Of a DNA stretch of 64,000 nt, positions 49,400 through 58,173 are shown in pieces. Source of the DNA: an uncultured Tateyamaria sp. (lineage in GTDB: Bacteria > Pseudomonadota > Alphaproteobacteria > Rhodobacterales > Rhodobacteraceae); assembly GCF_947494755.1 (NCBI RefSeq), contig NZ_CANLVZ010000001.1, positions 372,001-436,000 of the forward strand. Direction: 5' to 3'. The notes under the pieces were generated by a model that worked only from the letters and a program-made list of their open reading frames with translations, had not been told where the DNA came from and did not search any database. Every line of letters begins with the position of its first letter. Position 1 is the first letter of the stretch. The translations under genes and the position numbers were made by a program.

Positions 49400-50491
49400 A
49401 TGCGATATACAATTGACGCTTTGGCCACCGCCCTTGAGGCGCAGGCCGTTGGGGACACCAGCCTGGTCATAACGGCGCTGGCCGAGCCGGGCGATGCAGG
49501 GCCCGGCGATCTCGCGCTTGCGGGCACACCGAAATATGCCGAGACGCTAAAGGAAGGGCAGGCCGAGGCGGCGATGCTTTGGGCGGATGCGGATTGGCAG
49601 GCCCTTGGGCTCGAGGCGGCCATCCTTCCCAAGCGCCCGCGCTTTGCGATGTCGCGGCTGACCTCGATGATGGATCCGGGCCAGGGCTTTGCGCCCGGTA
49701 TCCACAGCGCGGCAATCATCGATCCCTCAGCCCAGATCGGGGCGGATGTGAGCATCGGCCCCGGTGCCGTGATTGGCCCGGAGGCGGTGATTGGCGACGG
49801 GTCCGTGATCGGGCCGCTGTCATATGTTGGCTGGCAGGCGCAACTGGGGCCGGGGGCCTTCTTGCGCGAACATGTCAGCATCGGGGCCAGGGTAAGGATC
49901 GGGGCGCGCTTCATGGCCCATCCCGGCGCGCGGATCGGCGGCGACGGGTTTTCCTTTGTGACGCCCGAGAAGGGCGCGGTCGAGGCGGTCCGCGAAACCC
50001 TTGGCGAGCAAGGCGAGAGTGCGGGCCAGCCTTGGGCGCGGATCGCGAGTCTGGGCGGTGTCGAGATCGCTGATGACGTCGAGATCGGGGCAAACACCAC
50101 CGTCGACAATGGCACCATCCGCGCAACCCGCATCGGAGCGCGCACGAAGATCGACGCGCTGGTTCAGATCGGGCACAACGTGGTCATAGGGACAGACAAT
50201 CTACTTTGCGCGCTTGTCGGCATCGCAGGGTCCACCACCATGGGCAATTTCGTGGTCTGCGCCGGTCAGGTCGGCGTGGCGGACAACCTGAAAATCGGGG
50301 ACCGGGTTGTGATCACGGCCGGGTCCAAGGTGCTGAGTTCAGTGCACCGCGGCAAGGTGATGATGGGCTATCCTGCCACCGAAATGAAGGGGCAGATCGA
50401 CACCTACAAGGCGCTGCGCCGACTGCCCCGCTATTTGCGCGACATCACCGAGCTCAAGAAAGCGGTTTTCAAGGCGGACCCCAGTGACTAA
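49400..50491 (+). CDS. lpxD: UDP-3-O-acylglucosamine N-acyltransferase LpxD
   Basis: The 363-residue enzyme adds the N-linked 3-hydroxy acyl chain in lipid A synthesis. It has the N-terminal LpxD domain (ALAEPGDAGPGDLALAGTPKYAE), then left-handed beta-helix hexapeptide repeats (IDPSAQIGADVSIGPGAVIGPEAVIG split across turns) with the catalytic His in QIGHNVVIG. The ATG at 49400 was chosen over a TTG three bases before. The next genes encode an acyl carrier protein and a ketoacyl synthase instead of the usual fabZ-lpxA set, so this may be a second, specialised lpxD. Confidence 0.9.
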   Translation: MRYTIDALATALEAQAVGDTSLVITALAEPGDAGPGDLALAGTPKYAETLKEGQAEAAMLWADADWQALGLEAAILPKRPRFAMSRLTSMMDPGQGFAPGIHSAAIIDPSAQIGADVSIGPGAVIGPEAVIGDGSVIGPLSYVGWQAQLGPGAFLREHVSIGARVRIGARFMAHPGARIGGDGFSFVTPEKGAVEAVRETLGEQGESAGQPWARIASLGGVEIADDVEIGANTTVDNGTIRATRIGARTKIDALVQIGHNVVIGTDNLLCALVGIAGSTTMGNFVVCAGQVGVADNLKIGDRVVITAGSKVLSSVHRGKVMMGYPATEMKGQIDTYKALRRLPRYLRDITELKKAVFKADPSD

Positions 50492-50524
50492 ATCAACGCC
50501 AGAACGGGCAAAGGGATTGCTGCC

Positions 50525-50785
50525 ATGAGCGTGCAGGACAAGGTGATCGAAATCGTCGCCGAACAGGCGGTGCTTGAACCGGGGGACGTCCATTTGGACA
50601 GCACACTTGAGGACCTTGGGATCGACAGTCTGGGCCTCGTCGAAAGCATCTTTGCAATCGAGGAAGAGTTCGACATATCCGTGCCCTTCAACGCCAATGA
50701 GCCGACCAAGAGCGACTTTGATATCTCGACCGTGCGTTCGATCATCGCCGGGATCGAAACACTGATTGCGGATCAAAAGGCCTGA
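50525..50785 (+). CDS. Acyl carrier protein
   Basis: An 86-residue acyl carrier protein with the phosphopantetheine site in DLGIDSLGLVESIFAIEEEF. It is not the housekeeping AcpP by sequence (loop VPFNANEPTKSDFDISTV). It ends in an overlap with the ketoacyl synthase start. With lpxD before it and the synthase after it, a dedicated carrier for an unusual lipid A or envelope acyl chain is likely, in the manner of AcpXL in rhizobia. Confidence 0.9.
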   Translation: MSVQDKVIEIVAEQAVLEPGDVHLDSTLEDLGIDSLGLVESIFAIEEEFDISVPFNANEPTKSDFDISTVRSIIAGIETLIADQKA

Positions 50786-51993
50786 TGCACCGCGTTGTCA
50801 TCACGGGGGCCGGCACGGTCAACGCCCTTGGCCATGATGTTGCCGACACGCTTGAGGCGATGCGCGAAGGACGCTGCGGGATCGGCGCGCTCGACTTTCA
50901 GGATGTGGACCGGCTGTCGATCAAGATTGGCGGGCAGGTGCGCGGGTTCGAGGCCGAGGGGCGGTACAATCGCCAGCAGATGAGCCTTTATGACCGCTTC
51001 ACCCAATTCACCCTTGCCGCCGCCAAAGAGGCGATCGCCCAATCCGGCCTGACCTTCACCGGTGAACGCGCAGCCAAATCCGGCGTCGTTCTGGGCACCG
51101 CAGGGGGTGGGGTCAGCACGTGGGATGCCAATTACCGCTCGGTCTATGAAGAGGGCAAGAACCGGGTGCATCCCTTTGTCGTGCCCAAGCTGATGAACAA
51201 CGCCGCCGCGTCGCATGTAAGTATGGAATACAATCTCAAGGGGCCGTCCTTTACGGTCTCGACGGCCTGCGCGTCCTCCAATCACGCCATGGCCCAGGCC
51301 TTTCAGATGGTGCGCAGCGGCATGGCCCCGGCCATGGTCACGGGCGGGTCTGAATCCATGCTGTGCTTTGGCGGGGTCAAGGCGTGGGAAGGCTTGCGCG
51401 TCATGTCCAAGGACGCGTGCCGCCCATTCTCGGCTAACCGAAACGGTATGGTGCAGGGCGAGGGTGCGGGCGTCTTTGTCTTCGAAGAGTTCGAACACGC
51501 GCGTGCGCGCGGTGCGGACATCCTGTGTGAAGTCGTCGGGTTCGCCATGTCCTCCGATGCCGCTGACATCGTGATGCCGTCCAAGAACGGGGCGGCGCGG
51601 GCGATGGAGGGTGCCTTGGCCGATGCGCGCATCAACGCCGATCAGGTCGGCTATATCAACGCCCACGGCACCGGCACCGCCGCCAATGACAAAACCGAAT
51701 GCGCCGCCGTGGCGGATGTGTTCGGGCCGCATGCGGACAAGCTGATGATCTCGTCCACCAAGTCCATGCACGGGCATCTGATCGGGGGGACGGGGGCCGT
51801 CGAATTGCTCGCCTGTATCATGGCGTTGCGGGACGGCATCATCGCGCCCACCATCGGCTATGAAGAACCCGACCCCGAATGTGCGCTCGACGTGGTGCCA
51901 AACGAGGCGCGTGAGGCCAAGATCGACGTGGCCCTGTCCAACGCCTTTGCATTCGGGGGCATGAACGCGGTCATCGCCACACGCCGGATCTGA
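50785..51993 (+). CDS. Beta-ketoacyl-ACP synthase, FabF/NodE-like
   Basis: A 402-residue condensing enzyme. Catalytic Cys in STACASSNHAMAQAF, His in NAHGTGTAANDKTE and His in KSMHGHLIGGTGAVE; the C-terminus has SNAFAFGGMNAV. It should extend acyl chains on the carrier protein encoded just before it. The sequence lies in the KAS II family, in the range of FabF and NodE. The pair follows lpxD, so the product may be the acyl group for lipid A. Confidence 0.9.
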   Translation: MHRVVITGAGTVNALGHDVADTLEAMREGRCGIGALDFQDVDRLSIKIGGQVRGFEAEGRYNRQQMSLYDRFTQFTLAAAKEAIAQSGLTFTGERAAKSGVVLGTAGGGVSTWDANYRSVYEEGKNRVHPFVVPKLMNNAAASHVSMEYNLKGPSFTVSTACASSNHAMAQAFQMVRSGMAPAMVTGGSESMLCFGGVKAWEGLRVMSKDACRPFSANRNGMVQGEGAGVFVFEEFEHARARGADILCEVVGFAMSSDAADIVMPSKNGAARAMEGALADARINADQVGYINAHGTGTAANDKTECAAVADVFGPHADKLMISSTKSMHGHLIGGTGAVELLACIMALRDGIIAPTIGYEEPDPECALDVVPNEAREAKIDVALSNAFAFGGMNAVIATRRI

Positions 51994-52002
51994 AACGCGA
52001 AA

Positions 52003-52027
52003 GGCCACCCCGGTTTGCGGGATGGCC
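52003..52027. terminator. Terminator between ketoacyl synthase and ialB
   Basis: GGCCACCCCG and CGGGATGGCC form a 10-bp stem with one mismatch and a 5-base loop. On the minus strand it runs into TTTCGCGTTT. It lies between two convergent genes and may serve both. Confidence 0.65.
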
Positions 52028-52051
52028 CTTCAAGGACGCGACTGAGCGGGC

Positions 52052-52690
52052 TCAGTTCTGTGCGATTGTCGTCTTGTTATAGGACGCGGTGAAGCCGGTG
52101 AGCGACAAGGTCAACTCAACCTTCTGATCGGGTGCCTGTGCAGGCACCAGCGTGACAGTGGCCGCGTTGCCATTGCGGAAGGCCGCAACTTCCTCGGCCA
52201 CCATGCCGACCCGCGAATAGCACCCGATGGGGTTGCAGAACGCATAAGGATAGCGGCGCGCCTGGCCCCCATCGACCTGAATGGTCAATTGCTGGGGCAG
52301 CGAGGTTTCCAGCGGTACGATGATCGTGGCACCGGCAACGGCACGGCCACCATCGGGCAGGCGGAAGATCGAGATCTCGGCAACCGGCGTGCCTTCGTCA
52401 TCCTGCATCAGCTGATACATCTGGCAGGGGTCTTCGCCGTCTTCGGTCTTGATACAGCGCAGTTCCCAATCGCCATTCTTTTCGGCCACATAGTTCTGGC
52501 CAACCTGCGGACCGCTGGCGTCTTCACCAAGGCTCAGCTGATCTTCGATCGAGGGCCCGCCGGTCTCGGCATCAGTTTCCGCCTCTGCGGCGGGCGCGTC
52601 TGTATCTGTGGTTTCGGTGTCTGTGGATTGTGCCATCAGTGCGGCAGGCAACAAAAATGCCATCGACAAGGCAATCAGAGAAATACGCAT
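52052..52690 (-). CDS. Invasion-associated locus B (IalB) family protein
   Basis: A 212-residue exported protein. Its signal peptide (LSMAFLLPAALMAQ) is followed by a Thr/Glu/Ala-rich acidic linker and the IalB domain with NYVAEKNGDWELRCIKT, DPCQMYQLM, and YPYAFCNPIGCYSRVG, whose cysteines probably form disulfides. The ATG at 52690 is preferred over one 21 bases upstream because it gives the signal peptide. IalB was named in Bartonella; in free-living Rhodobacterales the role is unknown, presumably in the envelope. Confidence 0.87.
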   Translation of the reverse strand: MRISLIALSMAFLLPAALMAQSTDTETTDTDAPAAEAETDAETGGPSIEDQLSLGEDASGPQVGQNYVAEKNGDWELRCIKTEDGEDPCQMYQLMQDDEGTPVAEISIFRLPDGGRAVAGATIIVPLETSLPQQLTIQVDGGQARRYPYAFCNPIGCYSRVGMVAEEVAAFRNGNAATVTLVPAQAPDQKVELTLSLTGFTASYNKTTIAQN

Positions 52691-52800
52691 ATCAGATCCG
52701 TCTTGTTTCACTTCGCAGGCGAGATAGCACGCCCGGAACCTGCTGTCAGGGCCAAAGCGTAAAGATTTGATGCAAGGGTTGCGGGCGCAGGCTGAAACGC

Positions 52801-52868
52801 AAAAAAGAGGGCCCCAAAGCCCCCTTTTTCAGGTATTTTTTCTCCCCGTCGGACTGGCCGACTTATTG
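52801..52868 (-). ncRNA. Candidate small RNA B, with promoter and terminator
   Basis: On the minus strand a promoter-like pair TTGACC (52898-52903) and TAACGT (52875-52880) is spaced by 17 bases. About 70 bases later an 11-bp stem with one mismatch (52802-52829) ends in six T. Between them is a GTCGG-ACTGG-CCGAC hairpin (plus-strand 52848-52862). No protein frame or neighbouring gene explains a terminator here. The start near 52868 is estimated from the -10 box. Confidence 0.5.
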
Positions 52869-52954
52869 CTGGTGACGTTACGAGAGGACCCGATAACGGT
52901 CAACAGCTAATACGTGCCAATGCGGTCACAATCTGTGACAACGGGCGTTTGAAC

Positions 52955-53045
52955 AAAAAAAAGGCCGCGCACAAGGCGCGGCCAGTCTGACAGGGAGGAA
53001 ATGTTCCACGCCAGGAGGACTCTTAGGCGGGAACAAGAACACTAT
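52955..53045 (-). ncRNA. Candidate small RNA A with anti-Shine-Dalgarno loop (cuckoo-like)
   Basis: On the minus strand a 9-bp hairpin with one bulge (53003-53034) has a 13-base loop containing TCCTCC. A second TTCCTCCC lies just after it (52993-53000). A perfect 8-bp GGCCGCGC hairpin (52963-52983) followed by eight T ends the unit. CCUCC motifs in hairpin loops plus a strong terminator are the mark of alphaproteobacterial cuckoo RNAs such as CcsR of Rhodobacter. No protein gene lies upstream on this strand. The 5' end is a guess. Confidence 0.6.
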
Positions 53046-53109
53046 GGCACCCAAGTGTTAACTTTGTATGGTCGGGGCGACAGTGCCCATGGACAAAAGG
53101 TTAATACAC

Positions 53110-54651
53110 ATGAGCGACGACATCTTTATCGGCGGCGGCGGCCTTGAATACGGCACGCCCCAAGGATTGACCCTGAAATACGCCAACCGCCATGGCCTGA
53201 TCGCCGGGGCGACAGGGACGGGCAAGACGGTGACTTTGCAAATCCTCGCCGAAGGGTTCTCGAACGCTGGTGTTCCGGTGTTCCTGTCGGACGTCAAAGG
53301 AGACCTGTCGGGCCTCGCCAAGTCCGGCACCTCGGACCACAAACTGCACGGCCCGTTCACCGAACGCGCGGCCAAGATCGGCTTTGATGATTACAGCTAC
53401 CACGCGTGCCCCGTCACGTTCTGGGATCTTTTTGGAGATCAGGGCCACCCCGTGCGCACCACGATCAGCGAAATGGGCCCGCTGTTGCTGGCCCGATTGC
53501 TGGAACTGACCGAGGCGCAAGAGGGCATCCTCAACATCGCCTTCCGCCTCTCGGACGAAGAGGGCCTGCCGCTGCTGGACCTCAAGGACTTGCAAGCACT
53601 GCTGGTGTGGATCGGCGAGAATGCCAAATCACTGTCGCTGCGCTATGGCAACGTGTCGACGCAATCCATCGGGGCCATCCAGCGCCGCCTGCTCGTGCTC
53701 GAAAATCAGGGCGGGGCGGGGCTGTTCGGCGAACCCGCGCTGGAACTTGCGGACCTGATGCGCACCGATGCGGACGGGCGCGGCATGATCAACATTCTGG
53801 CCGCCGACAAGCTGATGGGCGCGCCGGGCCTTTATGCGACCTTCCTGCTGTGGCTGTTGTCGGAACTCTTCGAGGAACTGCCCGAGGTGGGCGATCCGGA
53901 CAAGCCCAAGCTCGTCTTCTTCTTCGACGAGGCGCATCTGCTGTTCGAGGACGCGCCCAAGGCTTTGGTCGACAAGGTCGAACAGGTCGCGCGTCTCATC
54001 CGCTCCAAGGGGGTCGGGGTCTACTTCATCACGCAGAACCCGGCCGACGTGCCCGAGGATATTCTGGGCCAGCTCGGCAACCGCATACAGCACGCCTTGC
54101 GCGCCTTCACGGCCAAGGATCGCAAGGAATTGCGCATGGCGGCCGAAACCTACCGCGAGAACCCGCGCTTTTCGACCGAAGAGGCCATTCGCGAGGTCGG
54201 CGTGGGCGAGGCGGTGACCTCGATGCTGCAAAAGAAAGGCGTGCCGGGGATTGTCGAACGCACGCTGATCCGCCCGCCATCCTCGCAACTTGGACCCATC
54301 ACCAAGGCGGAACGCGCCGCGCACATGTCGGCGGGCGATATGGCCGGGAAATACGACACGCCGCTGGATCGCAAATCCGCCTTCGAGATGCTGAAAGAGC
54401 GCGCCGACAAGGCCGCGAGCGAAGCCGCCAAGGCCGAGGAAAAGGCCGAAGAGGCTGGCCCGGTGCTGCGCGAATTCAACGCGGGCCGGCGCTACGCAGG
54501 CACCCGCGTGACACGCTCCACCTCGCGCAAGACACGATCCGCGCCGGCCTTTGGCGAGGCGATGACCAAGATGGTGGTGAAGGAACTGACGGGCGTGACC
54601 GGTAGGCGTATGGTGCGCGGAATATTGGGCGGATTGTTCAAGGGGCGGTGA
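53110..54651 (+). CDS. DUF853 HerA-like ATPase
   Basis: A 513-residue cytoplasmic ATPase of the DUF853 (HerA-type helicase, YjgR) family. Walker A is [12 protein letters not shown], Walker [14 protein letters not shown], and [29 protein letters not shown] is family-typical. The C-terminal quarter is charged and Ala/Glu/Lys-rich ([16 protein letters not shown]), possibly coiled coil. I chose the ATG at 53110, preceded by AAAAGG; earlier in-frame starts run into the small-RNA region. Its exact function is unknown; a DNA-translocase role is inferred. Confidence 0.9.
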   Translation: MSDDIFIGGGGLEYGTPQGLTLKYANRHGLIAGATGTGKTVTLQILAEGFSNAGVPVFLSDVKGDLSGLAKSGTSDHKLHGPFTERAAKIGFDDYSYHACPVTFWDLFGDQGHPVRTTISEMGPLLLARLLELTEAQEGILNIAFRLSDEEGLPLLDLKDLQALLVWIGENAKSLSLRYGNVSTQSIGAIQRRLLVLENQGGAGLFGEPALELADLMRTDADGRGMINILAADKLMGAPGLYATFLLWLLSELFEELPEVGDPDKPKLVFFFDEAHLLFEDAPKALVDKVEQVARLIRSKGVGVYFITQNPADVPEDILGQLGNRIQHALRAFTAKDRKELRMAAETYRENPRFSTEEAIREVGVGEAVTSMLQKKGVPGIVERTLIRPPSSQLGPITKAERAAHMSAGDMAGKYDTPLDRKSAFEMLKERADKAASEAAKAEEKAEEAGPVLREFNAGRRYAGTRVTRSTSRKTRSAPAFGEAMTKMVVKELTGVTGRRMVRGILGGLFKGR

Positions 54652-54853
54652 GGTGTGGGGGGAGAAGGCGCTGGCCGGCGGTTGCGGCGAAGGTATGAAA
54701 AGAGGTCAGACCTATGAAGTTACTGCATGATCGCGAATGACCGTTTTCGGGAAGTTGCGCCTACGCTGCATGTGCAAAGACCTGTGTTACTTGGACTTTG
54801 AGAACGCGCCCCAAAGAGGTTTTTGGGCCTGCCGTGGAGAACGCCATTAGTAT

Positions 54854-55522
54854 CTACTTTGCGCTTTTAGTATCGAGTCTAAGCGGGCCTATATTCTCGG
54901 CAAACCATTTCATCGCCTCCGAGCAAGTCCCATTTACCGAGCCTTCGGCGCCGTCAATATTGCTAGGGAAGTACCGCCGCGATGTAAAATACACATCAAC
55001 TTCGCAGTGCAGATTGCCACCTAAGCTAGCAGCACCGTAGAGGAAGTTGAGAGAGAAAGGCTCAGCCGTACTTTCGGTTGCGGTCCAGCTTGTAAAACGG
55101 GGCACAAAACTTGAATATTTGACTGAAAAGAGCCGATTTCCTTCCGGAGATATCTGAGCTGGGGGGACCGTAAAACCCGCTTCGACGACGTGCGTACCGT
55201 CGCCCTGCTTCAGACTAATTCTTAGATCGAAGTCTCTGACCAACGTTGGAAGTTCACCTAAATTAGCGATGAAGAACGAAAATTCACTTTCGTTGAAGCG
55301 ATCCACTTGAACAATAAGTCGCGGGCTGGCAGGTTCCTTCACTGTACTGAAATACAATGCAGCAAAAGATACAATCAAGGCTAATAAGGAAACAGCAAGT
55401 GTGCCAAGGTTGGCAAAAGAATTGACCCGGTGCAGAAATCTATTTTGACTTGAGTTGCATTGCCCACAGACCTTTGCATTCTCAGCAATATCTTCACCAC
55501 AGGCATGACACTGACTTTTCAT
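54854..55522 (-). CDS. Zinc-ribbon membrane protein of unknown function
   Basis: A 222-residue protein. It starts with a zinc ribbon (CHACGEDIAENAKVCGQC, two CxxC pairs), then one membrane helix (LAVSLLALIVSFAALYF), then about 160 residues outside with strand-rich character and two Cys (LHCEVDV, NGTCSEA). No family is recognised. The gene and its flanks are clearly more AT-rich than the genes on either side, so it was probably acquired by transfer. It stands alone, convergent to the ATPase gene. Confidence 0.75.
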   Translation of the reverse strand: MKSQCHACGEDIAENAKVCGQCNSSQNRFLHRVNSFANLGTLAVSLLALIVSFAALYFSTVKEPASPRLIVQVDRFNESEFSFFIANLGELPTLVRDFDLRISLKQGDGTHVVEAGFTVPPAQISPEGNRLFSVKYSSFVPRFTSWTATESTAEPFSLNFLYGAASLGGNLHCEVDVYFTSRRYFPSNIDGAEGSVNGTCSEAMKWFAENIGPLRLDTKSAK

Positions 55523-55861
55523 AGAATTTCTAATATTGTTTCGCTTACAATGTGACTTTATTTCGGAGACTCATAAATAGTAGTCAGTTGACGTGGTTGC
55601 AACGAGCATCCCGCCCTGTCAGGTTGATATCAGAAGCACAAACAAAATTGGTCGTGGCGAACTTGTCATGACTTATACATATCTTCAGCACCTCACGAAA
55701 ACATGCACCTTTTTAATGCGTATATCTGGTGAGGGTCACTGGTCTATAGGTTTACGTTTAATAACAGCGGACATCAAAAACGACAGTCTCAACGGCAGCT
55801 TTGGTCGCGGGATCTGACCCCGATCTCTCATCAAGCCACTCGGCCGTACTCGACTCCGCCC
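55523..55861. other. AT-rich gap without supported gene
   Basis: About 340 bases between the zinc-ribbon gene and livM. A 74-codon plus-strand frame (55593-55817) exists but has no start signal, no family likeness and odd composition, so it is not called. The promoter of the zinc-ribbon gene should lie at its left end. Confidence 0.5.
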
Positions 55862-57166
55862 CTACCTCTCAGGGATCAGCCCGCGCGGGCTGAACCTCAG
55901 CACCAGCAGCAACACCAATCCCATCGTCAGCAACCGCATATGCGCCGCTGACTCGAGCAGGTGATCGCGCAGCCAGTAGCCCTCGGTCATGCCGGACGTG
56001 ACGAATTGCATGAGGCCCAGACCGATCGGCTCGACCATCACCCAGAGCCACCAGATCAGGAAGCCACCCAGAACTGCGCCCAGATTGTTGCCCGATCCGC
56101 CCACGATCACCATCACCCAGACAAGGAAGGTAAAGCGCAGGGGCTGGTAGGTGCCGGGCGTCAACTGCCCGTCCAGCGTCGTCATCATCGCCCCCGCGAT
56201 CCCGCAGATCGCAGAGCCGAGCACGAAGACCTGCAAATGGCGTGCGGTCACGTCTTTGCCCATGGCTTCGGCGGCGACCTCGTTGTCGCGGATCGCGCGC
56301 ATCATCCGCCCCCAGGGCGAGTGCAGCGCCCGTTGGGCCAGCATAAACAAGACGATCAGCACGGCTGCGAACAGGCCCGCATAGATCAGCTTGACCCAGA
56401 TCGTCGAGGCAAAGACCGGATCGAGGCCGAAGCCCGCGACGCGTTCGACAAAGGCCGGATCGTTCTGCAGGTCGATCTCGTAAGGGGCAGGGCGGGGCAG
56501 GCCGACCACGTTCTTGACCCCGCGCGCCAGCCAGTCTTCGTTCTTGAGAACGGCGATGATGATCTCGGCGATGCCGAGGGTCGCGATGGCCAGATAATCC
56601 GAGCGCAGGCCAAGGGCCGTCTTACCGATGATCCACGCGGCCCCTGCTGCGAGCAATCCGCCCACCGGCCACGCGATCAGCACCGGCAGGCCGAGCCCGC
56701 CGAGATAACCCGCATTGGCCGGATTGATCGCCTCGACGGCCTGCACCCCGCCATCGAAAACCGCGCGATAGACAAAAAAGCCGACGATCAGGATTGCGAT
56801 CAGACCGAGCGCGCGCAACCGCCCCTTGGGCAGCGCGCCATAGGCCAGGATGGCCCCCACGATCGTCGCGGCCCCGAGGATCAGCGCAGTGACGACCCGC
56901 ACGCCACCGGCGGCCCAGGCCTCCGGCTCGGGCGGCATCGAAATCAATACTGTGGCCAGACCGCCAAGGGCGACAAAGCCCATGATGCCGACATTGAACA
57001 GCCCGGCAAAACCCCATTGCAGGTTCACGCCGAGGGCCATGATCGCCGAGATCAGCCCGAAATTCAGCACGAACAGCGCCGAGTTCCAGCTTTGGATAAA
57101 GCCGGTGCCGATGATCAGCACGGCGATGAAGGCGAAATAGGCGATATTGCGCGTCATGTCCGTCAT
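55862..57166 (-). CDS. livM: Branched-chain amino acid ABC transporter permease LivM
   Basis: A 434-residue membrane protein with about ten helices. LivM features: GVNLQWGFAGLFNVGIMGFVALGG near the start, then LRSDYLAIATLGIAEI, and the ATPase-contact EAA-like region RALHSPWGRMMRAIRDNEVAAEAMGKDV. The length exceeds the usual 300-350 because of an insert around residues 85-175 with extra hydrophobic segments. It is the last gene of the liv operon and overlaps livH by ATGA. Confidence 0.92.
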   Translation of the reverse strand: MTDMTRNIAYFAFIAVLIIGTGFIQSWNSALFVLNFGLISAIMALGVNLQWGFAGLFNVGIMGFVALGGLATVLISMPPEPEAWAAGGVRVVTALILGAATIVGAILAYGALPKGRLRALGLIAILIVGFFVYRAVFDGGVQAVEAINPANAGYLGGLGLPVLIAWPVGGLLAAGAAWIIGKTALGLRSDYLAIATLGIAEIIIAVLKNEDWLARGVKNVVGLPRPAPYEIDLQNDPAFVERVAGFGLDPVFASTIWVKLIYAGLFAAVLIVLFMLAQRALHSPWGRMMRAIRDNEVAAEAMGKDVTARHLQVFVLGSAICGIAGAMMTTLDGQLTPGTYQPLRFTFLVWVMVIVGGSGNNLGAVLGGFLIWWLWVMVEPIGLGLMQFVTSGMTEGYWLRDHLLESAAHMRLLTMGLVLLLVLRFSPRGLIPER

Positions 57167-58173
57167 ACCGATTTCCCCGCAAACAGGCCCGTAGGCCGGA
57201 ACAACAGCACGATCAGCAGGATCACGAAGCTGACGGCGAATTTATAGTCGGTGGACAAAAGCTGCGCCAACCCGTCCGGCGCAAGGGCGTCGGGCAGGGC
57301 GTAGGTGGCGACCTTTTTCCAGGCATAGGTGATGGTGACTTCGGAAAACGCGATGACGAAGCCCCCCGCGATGGCCCCGATGGGCGATCCAAGCCCGCCC
57401 ACGATGGCCGCCGCAAAGATCGGCAATAGAAGCTGGAAATAGACGAACGGTTTGAACGACTTATCAAGCCCGTAGAGCACGCCCGCAATCGTCGCCAGCG
57501 CCGCCACGATCAGCCAGGTGACCATCACGACCCGTTCGGGGTTGATGCCCGAGAGCAGCGCGAGGTCTTCGTTATCGGAATAGGCGCGCATGGATTTGCC
57601 GGTGCGCGTGCGGTTCAGGAAATAGAACAGCAGTGCGACAACAATCACGGCGGTGATGACCGTGATGCCTTGGGTGGTCTTGATCGCCAACCCTTCCTTG
57701 AGGCCCGTCAACGCCTTGAAATCGCGCACCGAAATGATGAACCGCTCACCATCCGAAAACCGCTGATCATCGGGGCCAATGATGAACCGCACAAGGCCGT
57801 TCATGATGAACATCACGCCAAGCGAGACGATGACGAAGATCACCGGCTTGGCCTTTTGGGTACGGTAGAATTTGTAGATGCCTCGATCTGTCGCAAGGAT
57901 CAGCGCGGCACAACCCGCAATGCCGAAGGGCAGGGCGAGCAGGGCCGTGGGCAGTGGCCCGCCGGAAATCCCGACGCTCTGAAAGGCCCATGTGACAAGG
58001 ATCGTGCACATCGTGCCAAAGGCCATCGTGTCGCCATGAGCGAAGTTGGAAAACCGCAAAATGCCGTAGATCAGCGTGACGCCAAGTGCGCCAAGGGCAA
58101 GCTGCGAGCCATAGGCAATGGCTGGGATCAGGACGAAGTTCGACAGGGCCACAATGGCGTTGAGGAGGTCCAT
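57163..58173 (-). CDS. livH: Branched-chain amino acid ABC transporter permease LivH
   Basis: A 336-residue membrane protein of the LivH type: LGALGVTLIYGILRFSNFAHGDTMAFG, YSDNEDLALLSGINPERVVMVTWLI (ATPase contact) and AAIVGGLGSPIGAIAGGFVI are diagnostic. It pairs with LivM to form the membrane channel. Its ATG overlaps the stop of a small secreted gene upstream (TAATG), which breaks the usual livF-livH contact. Confidence 0.93.
   Translation of the reverse strand: MDLLNAIVALSNFVLIPAIAYGSQLALGALGVTLIYGILRFSNFAHGDTMAFGTMCTILVTWAFQSVGISGGPLPTALLALPFGIAGCAALILATDRGIYKFYRTQKAKPVIFVIVSLGVMFIMNGLVRFIIGPDDQRFSDGERFIISVRDFKALTGLKEGLAIKTTQGITVITAVIVVALLFYFLNRTRTGKSMRAYSDNEDLALLSGINPERVVMVTWLIVAALATIAGVLYGLDKSFKPFVYFQLLLPIFAAAIVGGLGSPIGAIAGGFVIAFSEVTITYAWKKVATYALPDALAPDGLAQLLSTDYKFAVSFVILLIVLLFRPTGLFAGKSV

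Noticed and set aside
53001-53109. Plus-strand frame from ATG at 53001 after GGGAGGAA
   Set aside because: The SD-like sequence is only two bases from the ATG and lies in the hairpin region of the minus-strand RNA candidate; the product has no recognisable feature.
55593-55817. 74-codon plus-strand frame in the AT-rich gap
   Set aside because: No ribosome binding site, no family likeness, and unusual residue use.
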